A stretch of 64,000 nt of DNA. It comes from Polyodon spathula (lineage: Eukaryota > Chordata > Actinopteri > Acipenseriformes > Polyodontidae). The notes under the pieces are model-generated. The model was not told the origin of the DNA, ran no database searches, and worked only from the letters and a program-made list of their open reading frames with translations. The stretch lies in assembly GCF_017654505.1 (NCBI RefSeq), contig NC_054545.1:11620047-11684046 (forward strand). Reading direction: 5' to 3'. The position numbers and the translations under genes were made by a program. Positions 33,085 to 46,004 of the stretch are shown one piece after another. Each line of letters opens with the position of its first letter. Position 1 is the first letter of the stretch.

Positions 33085-34160
33085 GCGGACTGCCCTCTCT
33101 CCTCACTGAAGCTCCGTTACAACGACTTTCTGACTAACAGACTTTTCCTAAAGCCTGTATTGCACAGAAATCCAGAGGCTGTCCTAGCCCTTTTTGGAGC
33201 AGCATAAAAAGAATCCCAACATGACTTGATCCCTCATTTTGCAGAAATTGTGCACATAGGGTTTTGAACATGCCTGCCCCCTCCACTTATGACAGATATT
33301 CTGCTTCTGATTGTATAATGCTGTTACACAGCTGTTAAGTGTATCTATAAATGTGGAGCAGGTCGGATTGCTTCTTCATTTGCAGTGTTTTTTTTTTAAT
33401 TTTATTTGGGGGGTGGGAGGGGTGTCAATCTCTCCAGTATCTTAACGGGTTTGACCTTGAATGCAGGAGCAAAGTTCACATCCAGTTAGTGCGTCTTGTG
33501 TACAGGACTTTTCATTTGTCACCCCAGTTGATCCTTCTTGCTGACCTGTGGAAACTTTTGCATTGAAGCCTTAAGTTCGGGCTTGTTTAATAGGTCTTTT
33601 AAATGTGAGATAGACATTGGATGTGCTCATTGTTCAACCAGGCACATCTATCAGTGGCATGTCACTGAAGTAGCCAATTGGAACTCGTAATTTATTAGTG
33701 TATTGTTTTTTTTTTTTTTGTAATCTTTTCCTTCTCGAGTGCAGCCTGGGTTACCTGGCTTGTGAACATTCCCCTTAGAGGTGTTTTTCTGGAAATGTTA
33801 CCACTATAATCAACATGATTGCAAGAGTATACTCGCATTAGGTGAAGTTATAATTTGTTTATATAATGCTTCCACCACTAAATTGTTTCAAGTTAAATTA
33901 TTAACCTTGCAAATGAGTTTAATACATCATGGTTTGCTTAACATTAAATCAATTTCTTCTCGGGAAAATGGTGTTCCAAATTCTTTCATCTACGGTAATC
34001 CACGTTTGCTGAAAAGATAAATCGCAAATAATAGTTTATAAGAAAAGGAAACCTAAGCTTCAAGAAGTCACGACTGTGCCAAGTAACACTAAATGAAAGG
34101 TGTTTTCTCTCCAACCTGTTCCTCGTAAAACTTAAATAAAATTTAAAACCAAACTGTCTG
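33085..34160 (+). terminator. SEL1L 3' UTR with poly(A) signal
   Basis: AATAAA at 34135-34140 is the first good signal after the stop, giving a 3' UTR of roughly 1.07 kb. A G-rich run (GGGGGGTGGGAGGGG, near 33409) lies within it. Confidence 0.55.
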
Positions 34161-36290
34161 AAAATGTGTTCAGCCTTTCAGCTGTGTGGCTTTATAATCC
34201 AATCCATGTGTAGGGTTTGTCCTCTGCCACATTAGCAGGTTTCTGAAACTAGCTGGCTGGTATGTGTTGCAGACATATGTTGAATGCTGTGTGTGTGTTA
34301 TTGTGATTTATCTATCATTTTGAGTGGATTTGGAATTTAATCCCAGGAAGCATCTTTTCAAAACTGGTGCAAATCATAGTGTTGCAGATCCTAGTACCCA
34401 GCAAAATCTTTTGATGTTTTATTTCTAGACTAAAATATATCCTGGTTTGATTTTTGTTTAATTAAGTAGCAGTTTACAGTTTAACAAACTATTAGATGTC
34501 TTAACTAAAGAAAAGCTTGCTATAATTAAGGAAAACAATTATTTTAAACTAACTGGATTTAGATGGTTAAAATGCAGTAACAAAACAAAAAAAAAAACTG
34601 GTTATCTAAAAAAGTCCAATTTACTGATACAAAACAACCAGGAAGGAAGGTTTAATATAGGGTAAAGTTGTTGCTTGCTTGTTTTGCAACATCACTAATG
34701 TTTTTCTTTGTGAATTGAGCCCATTGTTTCTTACAATAATCATCTGTTTGTTCTGTGTGTGTGTGTGTAGAGAGACATTTTCTGAAGAAATGTCATCACT
34801 GCCCCTTTCCCAACCTCTCAGTGAGTTTAACTAGTAATGGACATAGCATCACAGATATGGAGATGTTTGTATATTATTATTATAGCAATTAAATGTAAAA
34901 CTTGTGCTTAAGACTTGAGCGTATTTAAAAAAAATATATATATAATAATAATAATAATATACAAATGTTCCATGCCTGGTTTTCTCCTGTTATAACATGC
35001 ACTGAACAGTATTGGCCTTGGAAGAATTGCATCTCCAATTATGTAATTGGGAGTACTTAAACCGTTAGCAGATTTTTATTTTATTTTTTTATTTTTACCC
35101 ACAACAACATTTTTATCGCAAACCTATTACAGCCTACAAAGTCCCAAAATAGACTAAAATCTTGAGTTGATTTTTTAAGGGGTTTAGTTACACAGAAAGG
35201 AAATCTGTTTTTGTAAATATAAAATCTATGTATAAAATCAATAGAACAGCTGCTGTAGTGTAACACTGTGTACACCTTTTGTTAATAAGATGTAAAGTAC
35301 AGACTGGAGTTAAATATATCAGAATGGCAATTTGAGGAAAAGCTGTATTGCCACAGAATTAAATGGAATTTAAATTGTGGTTTGTTTTGTTTTTTTGTTC
35401 CTTACATTTGCATTATTATTTGTTTGTCAGACGCCTTTTTCCAAAGTGACTTACAGGTGTTACAGGGCCAAAACAATATTTAAACTGTGTATTTTGCAGT
35501 AAGTGCAAATGCTACTAGAATACAATATGGGACGTTTTGGATTAAAACAAATTGTATATACAATAAGTATAATGTATACACATATACAATAATGGTAGTG
35601 AAGTGAAGGATAGTGCTTTAGCTGAATGTCCAGTAACATGGTGCTTAGGTCAGGCAAGTCCAGTGAATAGTAGGAGTTGATCAGGAGATCTACAAGTTCA
35701 GTCTAAACGGTGGGTCTTGAAGGCAGCAGAAGGCAGTAAGAGACGGAGCTGTCCTGAAATTCTCCAGCTGGTATAAAACTATGAATACAAATTACATTTT
35801 GCAAGCATTTTGTATTTAGTGTAACTTTTGATTTTTTTTTGGTTTGTTTTTTAAATAGTAAATGTCTGTAAATTGACAAATTGTGCAATGTTTTTCTTTA
35901 CTGTATTAGTATAGGTATATGGGATGTTATTATTGAAGAGTTGATACTTAATATTAGATTAACTGTTACATACAGCACAACCACTCCCTTTCAAAGTGGT
36001 CTTCTGCAGTTAAGCGATCATTTAAAAGAAATTTGTATGTTTTGTATTTGTATGTTAGTTGCACCTTTCATCAGTGCACAATACTATCTGTTACACTGCA
36101 GAGCAAGGGGTTGGTGTGTTTTGAAAGTCTGGGGATATAGTGAGAGGTATCTACACATCTCCATGTATCCCCAAATTCTGACAGTCAAAAATGTTTGGAA
36201 AAATAATATATGTCCTATCCTGTGTATGTAGGTCATGAGTATTTATTTATTTATTTTTTCCTTCTTTGAATTGTGCATGAACCCTATTAA
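34161..36290. other. Intergenic, mostly unannotated
   Basis: AT-rich. It contains short microsatellites (TG near 34757, TA/AAT near 34935) and a SINE-tail fragment at 35405-35470. No gene seen. Confidence 0.5.
35405..35470 (-). mobile_element. SINE/LINE 3'-tail fragment
   Basis: On the minus strand CACCTGTAAGTCACTTTGGA followed by AAAAGGCGTCTGACAAA matches the widespread fish tail GTAAGTCRCTTTGGATAAAAGCGTCTGCYAAAT. The same tail, more diverged, ends the SINE at 56594-56806. Confidence 0.6.
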
Positions 36291-36302
36291 TCTAATCATG
36301 GG

Positions 36303-36390
36303 TGAACTTTGTCACCCTGTCAGGGGTGAAAGATAACAGTAGCCAATAGAAGGCGATCTGCATTCATCCATCCTACAGATATAAGATAAC
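36303..36390 (+). promoter_or_regulatory. Promoter of the phospholipase B1-like gene
   Basis: TGAACTTTGTCA (36303-36314) resembles an HNF4/DR1 site. TATAAG (36380-36385) is 77 bp before the ATG, a sensible TATA position, and it overlaps an AGATAA GATA-type motif (36384-36389). HNF4/GATA input would fit gut expression known for mammalian PLB1; this is inference. Confidence 0.45.
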
Positions 36391-36456
36391 ATTTCCCACC
36401 CCTCCAGAAAGTGCAGGACCACCGTGGATAAGGTTGCGCCTCTCATAAAATTGATC

Positions 36457-37489
36457 ATGGGGAGATTCCTGATTCTTCTGCCTGTCTTTGCCCTGAATAG
36501 TTACCATGTTCAAGGTAAAAAAATCCTTTACTTATACATGTAATAGTATGTAAATGTATTTTTTCTTTCGTTACAATGGAAGTTGCTACAGCATATACAT
36601 GGCGTCACAACCTATAAACTGCAATTCAATATTCAATAATATTTAGCGATAAAAGCTTCAGTGGACTGCAAAATAGAATTACTGTATACTGTTTCTGCCT
36701 TCATTGGTACAAGCCCTGACATTCCATTGCAAATCCCTGGCTGGTAAAGCTGTGGATTGCTGAAGTAAAAGTTATTAACAAGGCTTTTGACGTCAACTAG
36801 CTACTAGGAAACGGACCAGTGGTGGACCAATGACTTCCTCTTGTTTGTGTATTTTCTTATGTTCAAGTAAAACCATTAGATAAAATGTGTATACCTGATA
36901 ATCTATATTTAATATACTTCTACATATATCTTATTTTCAAATGTTATTAAGCTGATCTGTCCTTGCTATAGGAAATGACTGGTTGCAGAACTATGAAAAT
37001 GGAATGAAAGAGTATTTTGAACTATATGCACCTCAGGTAGGCATCTAACACAAGGGTGGGTTTATTGCTTGAGTCAGCTTACAATTTCACAATTTTGTAA
37101 AATTGTATTTTTTACTGCTTATTCTGCCATTGAGTGTTTTACAGTTTTGGAAGAACTACATAAAGCTTGCACATTTAAACACCAAAGATGACCATGAAAT
37201 GAGCACTGCATGGATTTGTGTCTTTAGATAAATTACTTTGAAGAACATATGAAGGATAGGACCACATGAAGAACATCTTACTTTGAAATTTAAATTTAAA
37301 AAAATAAATAAAAAGGGGACAGAAACTAATTTATATTAAGCCATATAAAATGTTACTTAGGATATTTGCAATAAAAACGCAGTGTGTAACAAACCAGCCA
37401 ATTCCTATTAATGAATAGTCAAAAATCCACTATACAGCTGTAATCTTGTGCATGAACATATGACACAATTATACAATCCAATGAAATGT

Positions 37490-37528
<39 letters not shown>

Positions 37529-40500
37529 TGACATCACGCATAAGAGGTCTCTTATTATACATAATGTTGCCTGAAAGTAACATTTGGCAACATGGAATTC
37601 AAATCCCTTAATTATTTCAAAATAATAGTAAATAATTTATATTAATAGTAGATGTACAGCAATCTTGATCAGCACTAAATGTCTGGGTATTTGTAAATGT
37701 ATTGTACACTGTTTTATGGTCCAGGATTTTCCAGAGAAAGAAGACCCCCAGCAGTTTAGGCATCCTCCATTTGTGTGTCCTGACATGAAGCCATCGCCCA
37801 CAGTCCCTACCTCAGGTATGCTTCACTACTGATTTATACAGAACACAGGGGCTGCTTATTCCAACCATAATACTGCTTGGACTTGTTGCCTAGATTCTGC
37901 TTGCATGTTGATATCTCCAGGGCTTTTCTTAAGATATTTTTTATACAAAAACTTACATCTTAGTGATAAATTACTGCGAAGATCAAGCTTTCATAGTACT
38001 TATGAAAAAGAAAAAAATAACCAATAATTATCAAATCTTTTTATTTAGACACGGTAACCCTAGGACTGGCTGTCATTATACTGGTATTAAAAGAAGACCC
38101 AAATAACAGTTTTCTGCAATTGTTTAATGCTGATGCTGTATTCAATGTCCTAGCTCTATCACAGTTGATGTTGGTTTTGTTATGTGGTTGTCTTTAAAAG
38201 CTTTTATTAGGAAACATAATCTTAAAGTAAAACTAATCATATTATTGGCAAGCTGGTTGGCTGATGAACTTGCTGATTTGAATAATTAAGGCATAAATCG
38301 TAGGTTTCTATTTTCAGCCAAAAAGTTCGAACTGCGGGCAATGAGTGAACTAGCTGCAGATATGTATTGACCTGTGGGACAATGATCAGCTTACTAACAA
38401 AAAGCGTTAACACTCTTCATTTATTGTAAAAGTTAAACATGTTTTAAAAATGTATCATACTTCTCCCCCTGCCTTTTTGTTGTAGTTAAGCCCTGCATGC
38501 ACTTTGCAATTTTGATCTAGCTGACACAGATCTGTACTTTCAAAGGGGATGTTTATGTAATACAACTTGTTAAAAAAATAAATTGTCTTTCTTTTTAAAA
38601 AATAATCCAGTTTAGTATGTGTAATATTGTTATTAGATTACTGTTCAAGTAGCATAACTGCGATAAAGCACTCCAAGGTTCAATTTGCAATCTGTTCCAT
38701 TATCGGCTGATAAATTAAACATTTACGATTAAATCTACAGATAATTGCAGTTTTATAGTTAGAAAGTAATTGTTTTTAGTATGGCTAATTCTACCTTGGA
38801 ACTCAGTTGATAAGATGTCATATGTGAAAACAGTTCTGCTCTTTTCTACAGTGTAAAGCCTGTTGGTTTTTTTTGTTTGTTTTGTTGTAGTCCATTATGT
38901 GAAACCTGCTGATATCAAAGTAGTGGCTGCCCTTGGAGATTCCCTGACAGTAAGTTTCAACTATTCCCTTAGTTAGACCAGGAACAAAGATGTCACATTA
39001 ATGCAGTGTACCAGTACTAAATGTGTATACACTCCTTAAACAGTTAAACCAAACTCAGATACATCCACTCCAGTATCCACTAACTTTCAATGACATCCCA
39101 TCAAGCAGTTTGGAAAGATGGTATATCCAGTAATGTACGTACTATACAAATGTGGAGAGATGGGTTAGTAAGATCATACTAACAAGACTGTACCTTTGTG
39201 TACAGAGAGGGTGTTCTAAGAGTGTGCGGCACTTAGCAATTAAAGGACACACGTTCCATTGTAGTTTGTAGGTAACAAGTGTTTTGTATGGAAATATGAG
39301 GTATTTAGGCTTAGTTTTGCATGAGTTATTTTGTTACCATGGAAATAAGAGGCAACAACTGTTATTTCCAGTCACAGGGCACATAACCTTGTAATTACCA
39401 GTGATAATTTTAAATAAATACTTAGAAATATCTGCAATCCATAAGCACTAAATAATTAATACAATGTGAAAGGTCATAGTTAAAAAGTACAAAAGTTACC
39501 AAGGCATGCATGGATAATAACCAATATTTACAGTACAGGTGCTTTTATATTTCACTGTATTTTCCTAACAACTACTCAGTGCAACCCTCCTGTTTGTGAA
39601 AGCATGATGAGAATGCTCACAAGACTATTTTCTACATGTGTTTATTATAACTACATGTAAGAGTGAAATCCACTGCTAAATACTTTTATTGTGTGTTTCA
39701 TTGCAGACTGCGATTGCTGCGAATGCTTCAAATGTGTTTGGAGTTCCTTTTGAGTACCGACAAGTTTCATGGAGGTAATGCAACGTGTGCCACAATACCT
39801 CAATGGGAATGCGATCTGTCTGTTCACAAGTCACACTAATTAACACACTCTGGTGCATGTAGCTACAATCCAGCCTTAAAAGCCAACATTTTCACATGGA
39901 ATGTATTATGGGTTACTGGACAGATTTATAGTTTGTAGAAATACAAGGTTAACCAGGATATACAGTTGAAATGCAATGATCTTGTTTACAGGAAAATCCC
40001 GGGATCAGGAAAATCGCAGTGGAATAAATACCAGTGGTTTCCACCAGTCTGTAAATGACTTCTTGCTTTATAAAGTATAATTCATTTCAAGGTGGTAGTG
40101 CTTACGAGACCTAGAATTTATATTAAAGCGCAACCTTGTAACACTAAGAAATTCTCCTAAATTATGTAAAAGGGTGTGTGTTACTCTGGAAATTTTAATA
40201 ATTCATGGAATGTTTTGGGGTAAACAATTATTGCATGGGGCTTAAAGGATAACAGAGTATTGCTCACAGTAATGAATCTCCCCGTTGCGGTGTATGAGTT
40301 ACTAATACTGACATCAGTATATGAGACACGTACTTCCCTCTCGACTACAGAGCTTGCTGTTTAGTTGTATGGTAAGAAGCCCTTGAGCAACATAAAAAGA
40401 GAGAAACGAGACAGCTAAACTTGCGTAGTGTGACAGTTATAGTAAATACCTGTGTAATCACAAACAAAATGACTTTTCCCTTCCATACCGGACCTTTGTG

Positions 40501-41148
40501 CTGGACTTTGGCAAACTTCTTGCAAAAGTTTATAGCCCTCATTAAGATGAATTAGTTTAGGTTAATAAAGTAATAATATATCTGACTTGACAATTACATT
40601 ATCCCTTGAAATCTTGTTTAAATTTAAAAGCTATAAGCACGCTTTCTGTTTCCGTTTTCGTTAACCATTGTTATCTAATGTTAATATGCACAGAAACTCA
40701 TGATAGAATTACAGCCTTATTATGCACAGTTGGGTGTCTTATTCCTTATATTGATGAATAACTACAGTTTTTTTTTTCCTTTTAGCATTGGAGGCTATGG
40801 GACATATGAAGATGTTATTACCCTTGCAAGTAAGTCACTGGTACGACAACTAATACTTAGAGCCCCTAAATTGTGGAATGCCCTCTCTTCTTTCATCAGG
40901 GAATCTGGGACTGTTACAGTTTTTTTACCAGACTGAAAACATACTTTTATAAAAAAAACTGCTTTCTTATCTTAGTGAGTTTTAATGTAACTTAAATTTC
41001 TGCTTTTTAACATTATATATACTGGGGACCTTTATACAAATGTATTGTTGTGTAAATGTAAATGCTTTTTTGAAATGTACTGTACAGTGCTTTGTGATAC
41101 TTTTCTATATAAATGTAATAAATAAATAACAACTACTAATAATAATAC

Positions 41149-41228
<80 letters not shown>

Positions 41229-44155
41229 TTTTTTGTTTCCTTTTCATTGTGTAGATATTATAAAGGTCTTCAACCCTGATGTTATTGGCCCCGCTCCTAT
41301 GATGACATTAAATTCAAAACCAGCTTTGCTGAACGAAACTGGCTTTAACCTTGCAGTCACTGGAGCCAATACATAGTAAGTGTCTGATTTATTAAGTGGT
41401 GACTCAAATAAGCATTTCCATGTACAGATACTAAGCGACTGTCAATATCAAACACACAAGTTCATTTTTTTCATTTCATTTTCATATTTTTACAGTGAGT
41501 TTCCAGCACAGACCAGACACCTGATTGACACTTTCAAAAACTTCTCAGTAAGTACCCCACTCTTGTGATTATTAGTTGAGCAGGTACTCTTTACGTGGGT
41601 GTAGTGCTGTGCTGCTAAACCCCTGCTTTCCTTATACCGGCACACAGTAGATAGAGTTGCTTCTGCAATTCTGTACTGGGGAGGCTAGAGACAGTAAATC
41701 ATAATTATTTTTTGTTTAATTTTAGGGGATGAACTATCGTGAAGATTGGAAACTGTTGACCATTCTTATTGGAAACAATGACTTGTGTGACTACTGTAAA
41801 AACAAGGTACTATAGGTTTTCTGTTCAGAAAACACATTTCTTGTATGCTTTCTGAATGAGCATTCATTTGCTTTTGATAGCCAAACTGGTTTTGTTTCAT
41901 ATTCAAAATTCTTAATTTGTTTGAATAAAGAATGTGTTTTATCTGCAACTTTATTCTCGGACTCACAAAAAAAAAAAAAATATAACAAAATATTACATTT
42001 TATTTACAAGAATGGATCTTTCTTTTTCCACAGACTCTTTTTTCAGTGGAGAGTTTCATTCATAATTTAACTGTTGCCCTGGACATGCTTTATGATGAAG
42101 TACGGTGATATTATTATTATTATTATTATTATTGTTGTTGTTGTTGTTATTGTTATTGTACCTACTTTTGTGTTTGAATGTATGACAACCAGAAAATCAA
42201 TCTTGTGTCTTAACCTAGATGAAAAAGCTTGGCTTCATAGCCTGCTTATAAAGCTTTGCTAACATTTGATGCAACGAGTCATTGGTGACCATGTAGATAC
42301 TGAAACTACTTTGGTGTGCCACCTTCTTTTGGATTCCTGACAATGAATATGAACTTAGCTCATAGTAAACTTATGGACGTCCTGACAGTTATCTGTGCTT
42401 ATTTTGGCAAATAGGCAAGATAATTGTATTACATTTTAATAGGGATTCAGGTGTTGCTTAAGCCTCTGATTTGTTTGGTACTTAGAAGCTAAATGGGCAA
42501 TATTAGCTTATTTTAGCATTGTTTGGAAGTGTGTTCAGTACAGTACAGTGTGATAATCTGCTGCTCTTTACAATTAAATTGTCCACTTTCTTAATCACAA
42601 GTTAACAATTTAATCAAATCTTTGACTGTGTTTGGTTTGAGACAGGTGGATAACCCAAGATGTTAAACGCATTAGCACTTAGACATGCCATACAAATGAA
42701 CAAACTTTGTACTGCTAAACCTTTTGCTTTGACAACTGACTTCAGCGTCTGTACATTCCAATAGCAGTGCCAAGTCTTACCGTAGTGAGAGATGGCTCTT
42801 TGTGCTTTTCCAATGAAAGAGAGTAAACTTCTCAAAAATGCATTCATGATCTGCAGTAGTTTGTTTTTACATGTCAATAAAATTAATGTTTTATAGTTAG
42901 TGTTCCCAGACAAACTTGTCATAAAACAATCATAAAACATGCCATCATGCCAGTCATAAAACAGCCATCAAAGCATTATTTTTTTCTCTCTTTATATAAC
43001 TTTTATCTATCAAACACAATAAACAAAAACACAGGTACAAAGGGTACTAATGAATACTGAAAATTGGTCAGACTAGGCCAGATTTAAAGGGGGTCGATCT
43101 GCTCTGACACCAGCATGTGACCATGTTGCAACCAAACCAGACCCAAACTATTTTGACGCCTTTAAGTCTCCGTACTGTTCACCAAACCTGTCCTATTTTT
43201 TCCATCTCATGGATGGGAAGGAGCTAATCAACTTAGGCGGACTAATATTTATACTGAATTTGCTTAAAGTAGTTTTTTTCCTTTTTGTCTTTGAAAACTC
43301 ATTATAAAGAAGTGTGTTTTCTGAATGAGGCATGTGGAGTTCATGATTCACAGCAGCTCAACTCTTTTCTCAGATGCCGAGGATGTTGGTGAATCTTGTC
43401 GAGATCCTGCCTCTTGAGGGTCTTCGGGACCTCAAAAAACAAACCTTAGGCTGTTTGCTTCAAAGGTAGGTTCCTGTTAAAGCTGGCCAGGGATTTTAGA
43501 ATGGGCCTAGTCAGACAATAAAAGTACTCTAAGTAGATTGAATTTTCATTCTTAGCTTTTTTTTTTTTTTTTCTTTACTGTACCTTTACAAATATTCTGA
43601 GTGGTTCTGATTGAGTTTACGGAAATATACAGTATATGTGTGTAAAACATAGCTTTTATTTTTTATATATATTTTTCTATTACTTATTGTATATATTTAT
43701 TCCCAAATAAACCCTGAACGTGAAGCCCTAGTTCACTTATGCTTGGTCCCACAGTTTTTATTTATTACCGTGGGGATATTCTATCAGTTATATTACCTGG
43801 AGCAAAACTACTCTGTGTGAAACTTCCAAGGTTCTAGTGTAATGAAGTGTGAACGTGTTTGCTGCCCTGTATTCTGTGCCCAGCCATCCCTAATCTTTGT
43901 TCTGTCAAACCTATTGTTTCCTCAGGTCATTCTGCTCGTGTTTGATTTTGCCACTGGACAATTCCACAGAACTGAAGGAGCTTATTGAGATGAATTCAGT
44001 CTTCCAGGTTAGTACATTTGGAATGCTTGCTGACTGGATGGTACAGACTGCAGTGCTGTGTGATTTTATCAGTCCCGACCCCGACGACCCCGACCCGACC
44101 CCCTCCGGAGGGGGAGAGACTACTCTGAAGGACTTCAACAGTCATACTCACTACC

Positions 44156-44189
<34 letters not shown>

Positions 44190-45772
44190 ACAAAAAAAAA
44201 AACTGTTGTACATGATTACAAATCATTTCCAATCTTGTTAGCAAGTAGATTAAACTGTCTCATTTTACTGTCGGGTGTTGTTTGTTTTTTTTTTTTTTTT
44301 TTTTAATTAAACTGGTGTATCTGACTAAAAGATTTTACAAAAACAGTCTGGTCTACAGGGATTTGTCTTATAAAGATGTGCTATAAAAAAAGGACCAAGG
44401 TAGTCTCCAGACCCTTGCCTCACGTTTTGACTGTCTATTCCACCTCGTCTGTCACAGAAACTGAAATGTGCTGACAGAGTAAGAAATTTTTTTTTAATTC
44501 CAACAGTTGGAATTGCTGTGGCAGTCCTACATTATTTTAGGGACATTTATTTTAGTTTAGTAACTAGCATGTTGTTCATTTTTGTTAATGGTTAGTTACT
44601 ACAGGTATACAATGAATATGGACATTTCTAAACTAATGCAAAGCTAAAATGTATAGCTCTTTTATAATATATGGCATTTTACAGTTTAGAGAAAAAAAAC
44701 ATGTGCATGTTATGTTTTTTCCACAGAAGAAAATGGAGGAACTGATAGCATCTGGCAGATATGACAAACGGGATGATTTTGCTGTCATTCTTCAGCCTTA
44801 CGTAAAGAATACAGTGCCTCCACGGCTTCCGGTAAAGTCTAATCTCTACCTTCATAGCAGTGCTAGCTTGTAGGGATCTCTAATGTGTAACACAATGTCT
44901 CACTTGTATTGCTATTGGATTTGCAGTTGGACAAGTAGATGCTGCAATGCATAAATACAAATGAATGAGATTTCAGAATGAATTATTTCTGAATTAACTT
45001 TTCAGTGCCCATGACAACTACTCAGATTTTATCCACACAGCTATTCTCTCCTTTAACACTATCTGTTGTTTACAGAACCGTACCTATGTCATTGTAGTGC
45101 CAGAAATTGCCGATAATTTGGGAAGGGTTATTAAAATGTAATTGCAGATAATTTGGTAAATGTAATTTGTAATCTCAACTTTAGGACGGAAAAGTTGACT
45201 TTTCATATTTCACTCCGGACTGCTTCCACTTCACCATAAAGGGGCATGAAGAGATGGCAAAGGGGCTGTGGAACAATATGGTAAGACACGGACTGGTGAA
45301 CTCCTGATAAGCGTGTGAGATGTGGGAAACCTGCCGGTAATGTGGTGCACATTTTATACAAGTAAAAGATACAGCTAACATCATTTTTTTTTTTTTTTTT
45401 TTCATTTCAGTTTCAGCCAGAAGGGAAAAAGGACCTATTCGATACCTTTACAAATATAAAGCTTAATTGTCCACCAGTGGTAAGAACCTTGTTTGTAATT
45501 TTAAAAAATCTTTAAAAGCAGAATTGTTGAATTCTTAGAAGCACAGGGAAAGATGTATTTCATTTTCACATAACAAAATGGTACAAATGTACAGATCTGT
45601 AATATCGGCACAGTTATTGACATATGTCCTTTTTTGTTTTTATTTTTAGGACCATCCTTACATATACACCCGTCTAAAAGGCTCTGCTACACAACTCCAA
45701 CCCCGTGTACTTTTCCCCTTTCTGCTTCTGCTGAGCTATTTCTTTGGATTTGTTCTCACTGACAGGAGATGA
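36457..45772 (+). CDS. Phospholipase B1-like, membrane-associated, single GDSL domain, complete, 423 aa
   Basis: Secretory-pathway lipase expected to remove both acyl chains from phospholipids at the cell surface. Coding exons: 36457-36514, 36972-37036, 37725-37815, 38891-38949, 39707-39774, 40786-40829, 41255-41375, 41496-41547, 41726-41806, 42034-42099, 43374-43465, 43926-44007, 44727-44831, 45185-45280, 45411-45479, 45650-45772. Total 1272 nt, phase intact. Signal peptide about 1-20; nucleophile block ALGDSLT (Ser89); second block Gly in SIGGYG (114-119); IGNNDLC (GxND, 202-205); PDCFHF (Asp340, His343), completing the SGNH-type triad. N-glycosylation sequons include NAS, NET, NLT, NFS and NST. 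The hydrophobic C-terminus (about 403-419) before TDRR is a membrane anchor or GPI signal. Human PLB1 has four tandem domains of this type; this gene has one, so it may be a separate single-domain paralogue. Confidence 0.9.
37493..37525. repeat. Poly(A) tract in PLB1-like intron 2
   Basis: About 31 A followed by TTGTG. No attached element recognised. Confidence 0.85.
40838..41125 (+). mobile_element. 3' end of an L2/Rex-like LINE
   Basis: The first part encodes [17 protein letters not shown], the terminal motif of L2/Rex-type reverse transcriptases (APKLWNxLPxxIR). It is followed by GTACAGTGCTTTGTGATACT and an AATAAATAAAT tail, typical of these LINE 3' ends. The copy is severely 5'-truncated. 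It begins about 9 bp after the donor of PLB1-like exon 6, in sense orientation. Confidence 0.75.
41152..41225. repeat. (TA)n microsatellite before PLB1-like exon 7
   Basis: About 36 TA units end roughly 30 bp before the exon 7 acceptor (41254), leaving only a short pyrimidine tract between. Confidence 0.92.
42108..42155. repeat. (ATT)n/(GTT)n compound microsatellite
   Basis: ATT units followed by GTT units, starting about 9 bp downstream of the PLB1-like exon 10 donor. Confidence 0.88.
44074..44113 (-). other. Potential G-quadruplex in PLB1-like intron 12
   Basis: The minus strand carries five runs of 3-5 G separated by 2-5 bases (GGGGGTCGGGTCGGGG and onward). The CCGGAGGGGG at the plus-strand 3' side can also pair with the C-runs as a hairpin. 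It begins 66 bp after the exon 12 donor. It is unusually GC-rich for this window. Confidence 0.55.
44161..44189. repeat. (AC)n microsatellite
   Basis: About 14 AC units in PLB1-like intron 12. Confidence 0.92.
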
Positions 45773-45998
45773 AGAAATATCTGAAAGATCTATTCAAATT
45801 TGTTTGTGGGTAAATGATTACATCCGAATGCCGCAGTGTTGCTTAAGTAACATGATGAATAAGGCTTTGCAGAGCTTTCCTGAGAATATCTGACAAACAG
45901 AAGAAATCTACAGTAAACCAATCAAACTTGTGCACGCCCTAAAAATATTTATTGACCTTTAACATTTAAAGTGTTCCTGCACAGTGACAGTTTCACAA

Positions 45999-46004
45999 AT
46001 TAAA
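45999..46004 (+). terminator. Poly(A) signal ATTAAA of the PLB1-like gene
   Basis: ATTAAA, the commonest variant signal, lies 227 nt after the TGA stop, with GT-rich sequence shortly downstream. Confidence 0.5.

Noticed and set aside
41032..41247. Minus-strand Tyr-Ile repeat protein
   Set aside because: Translation of the TA microsatellite.
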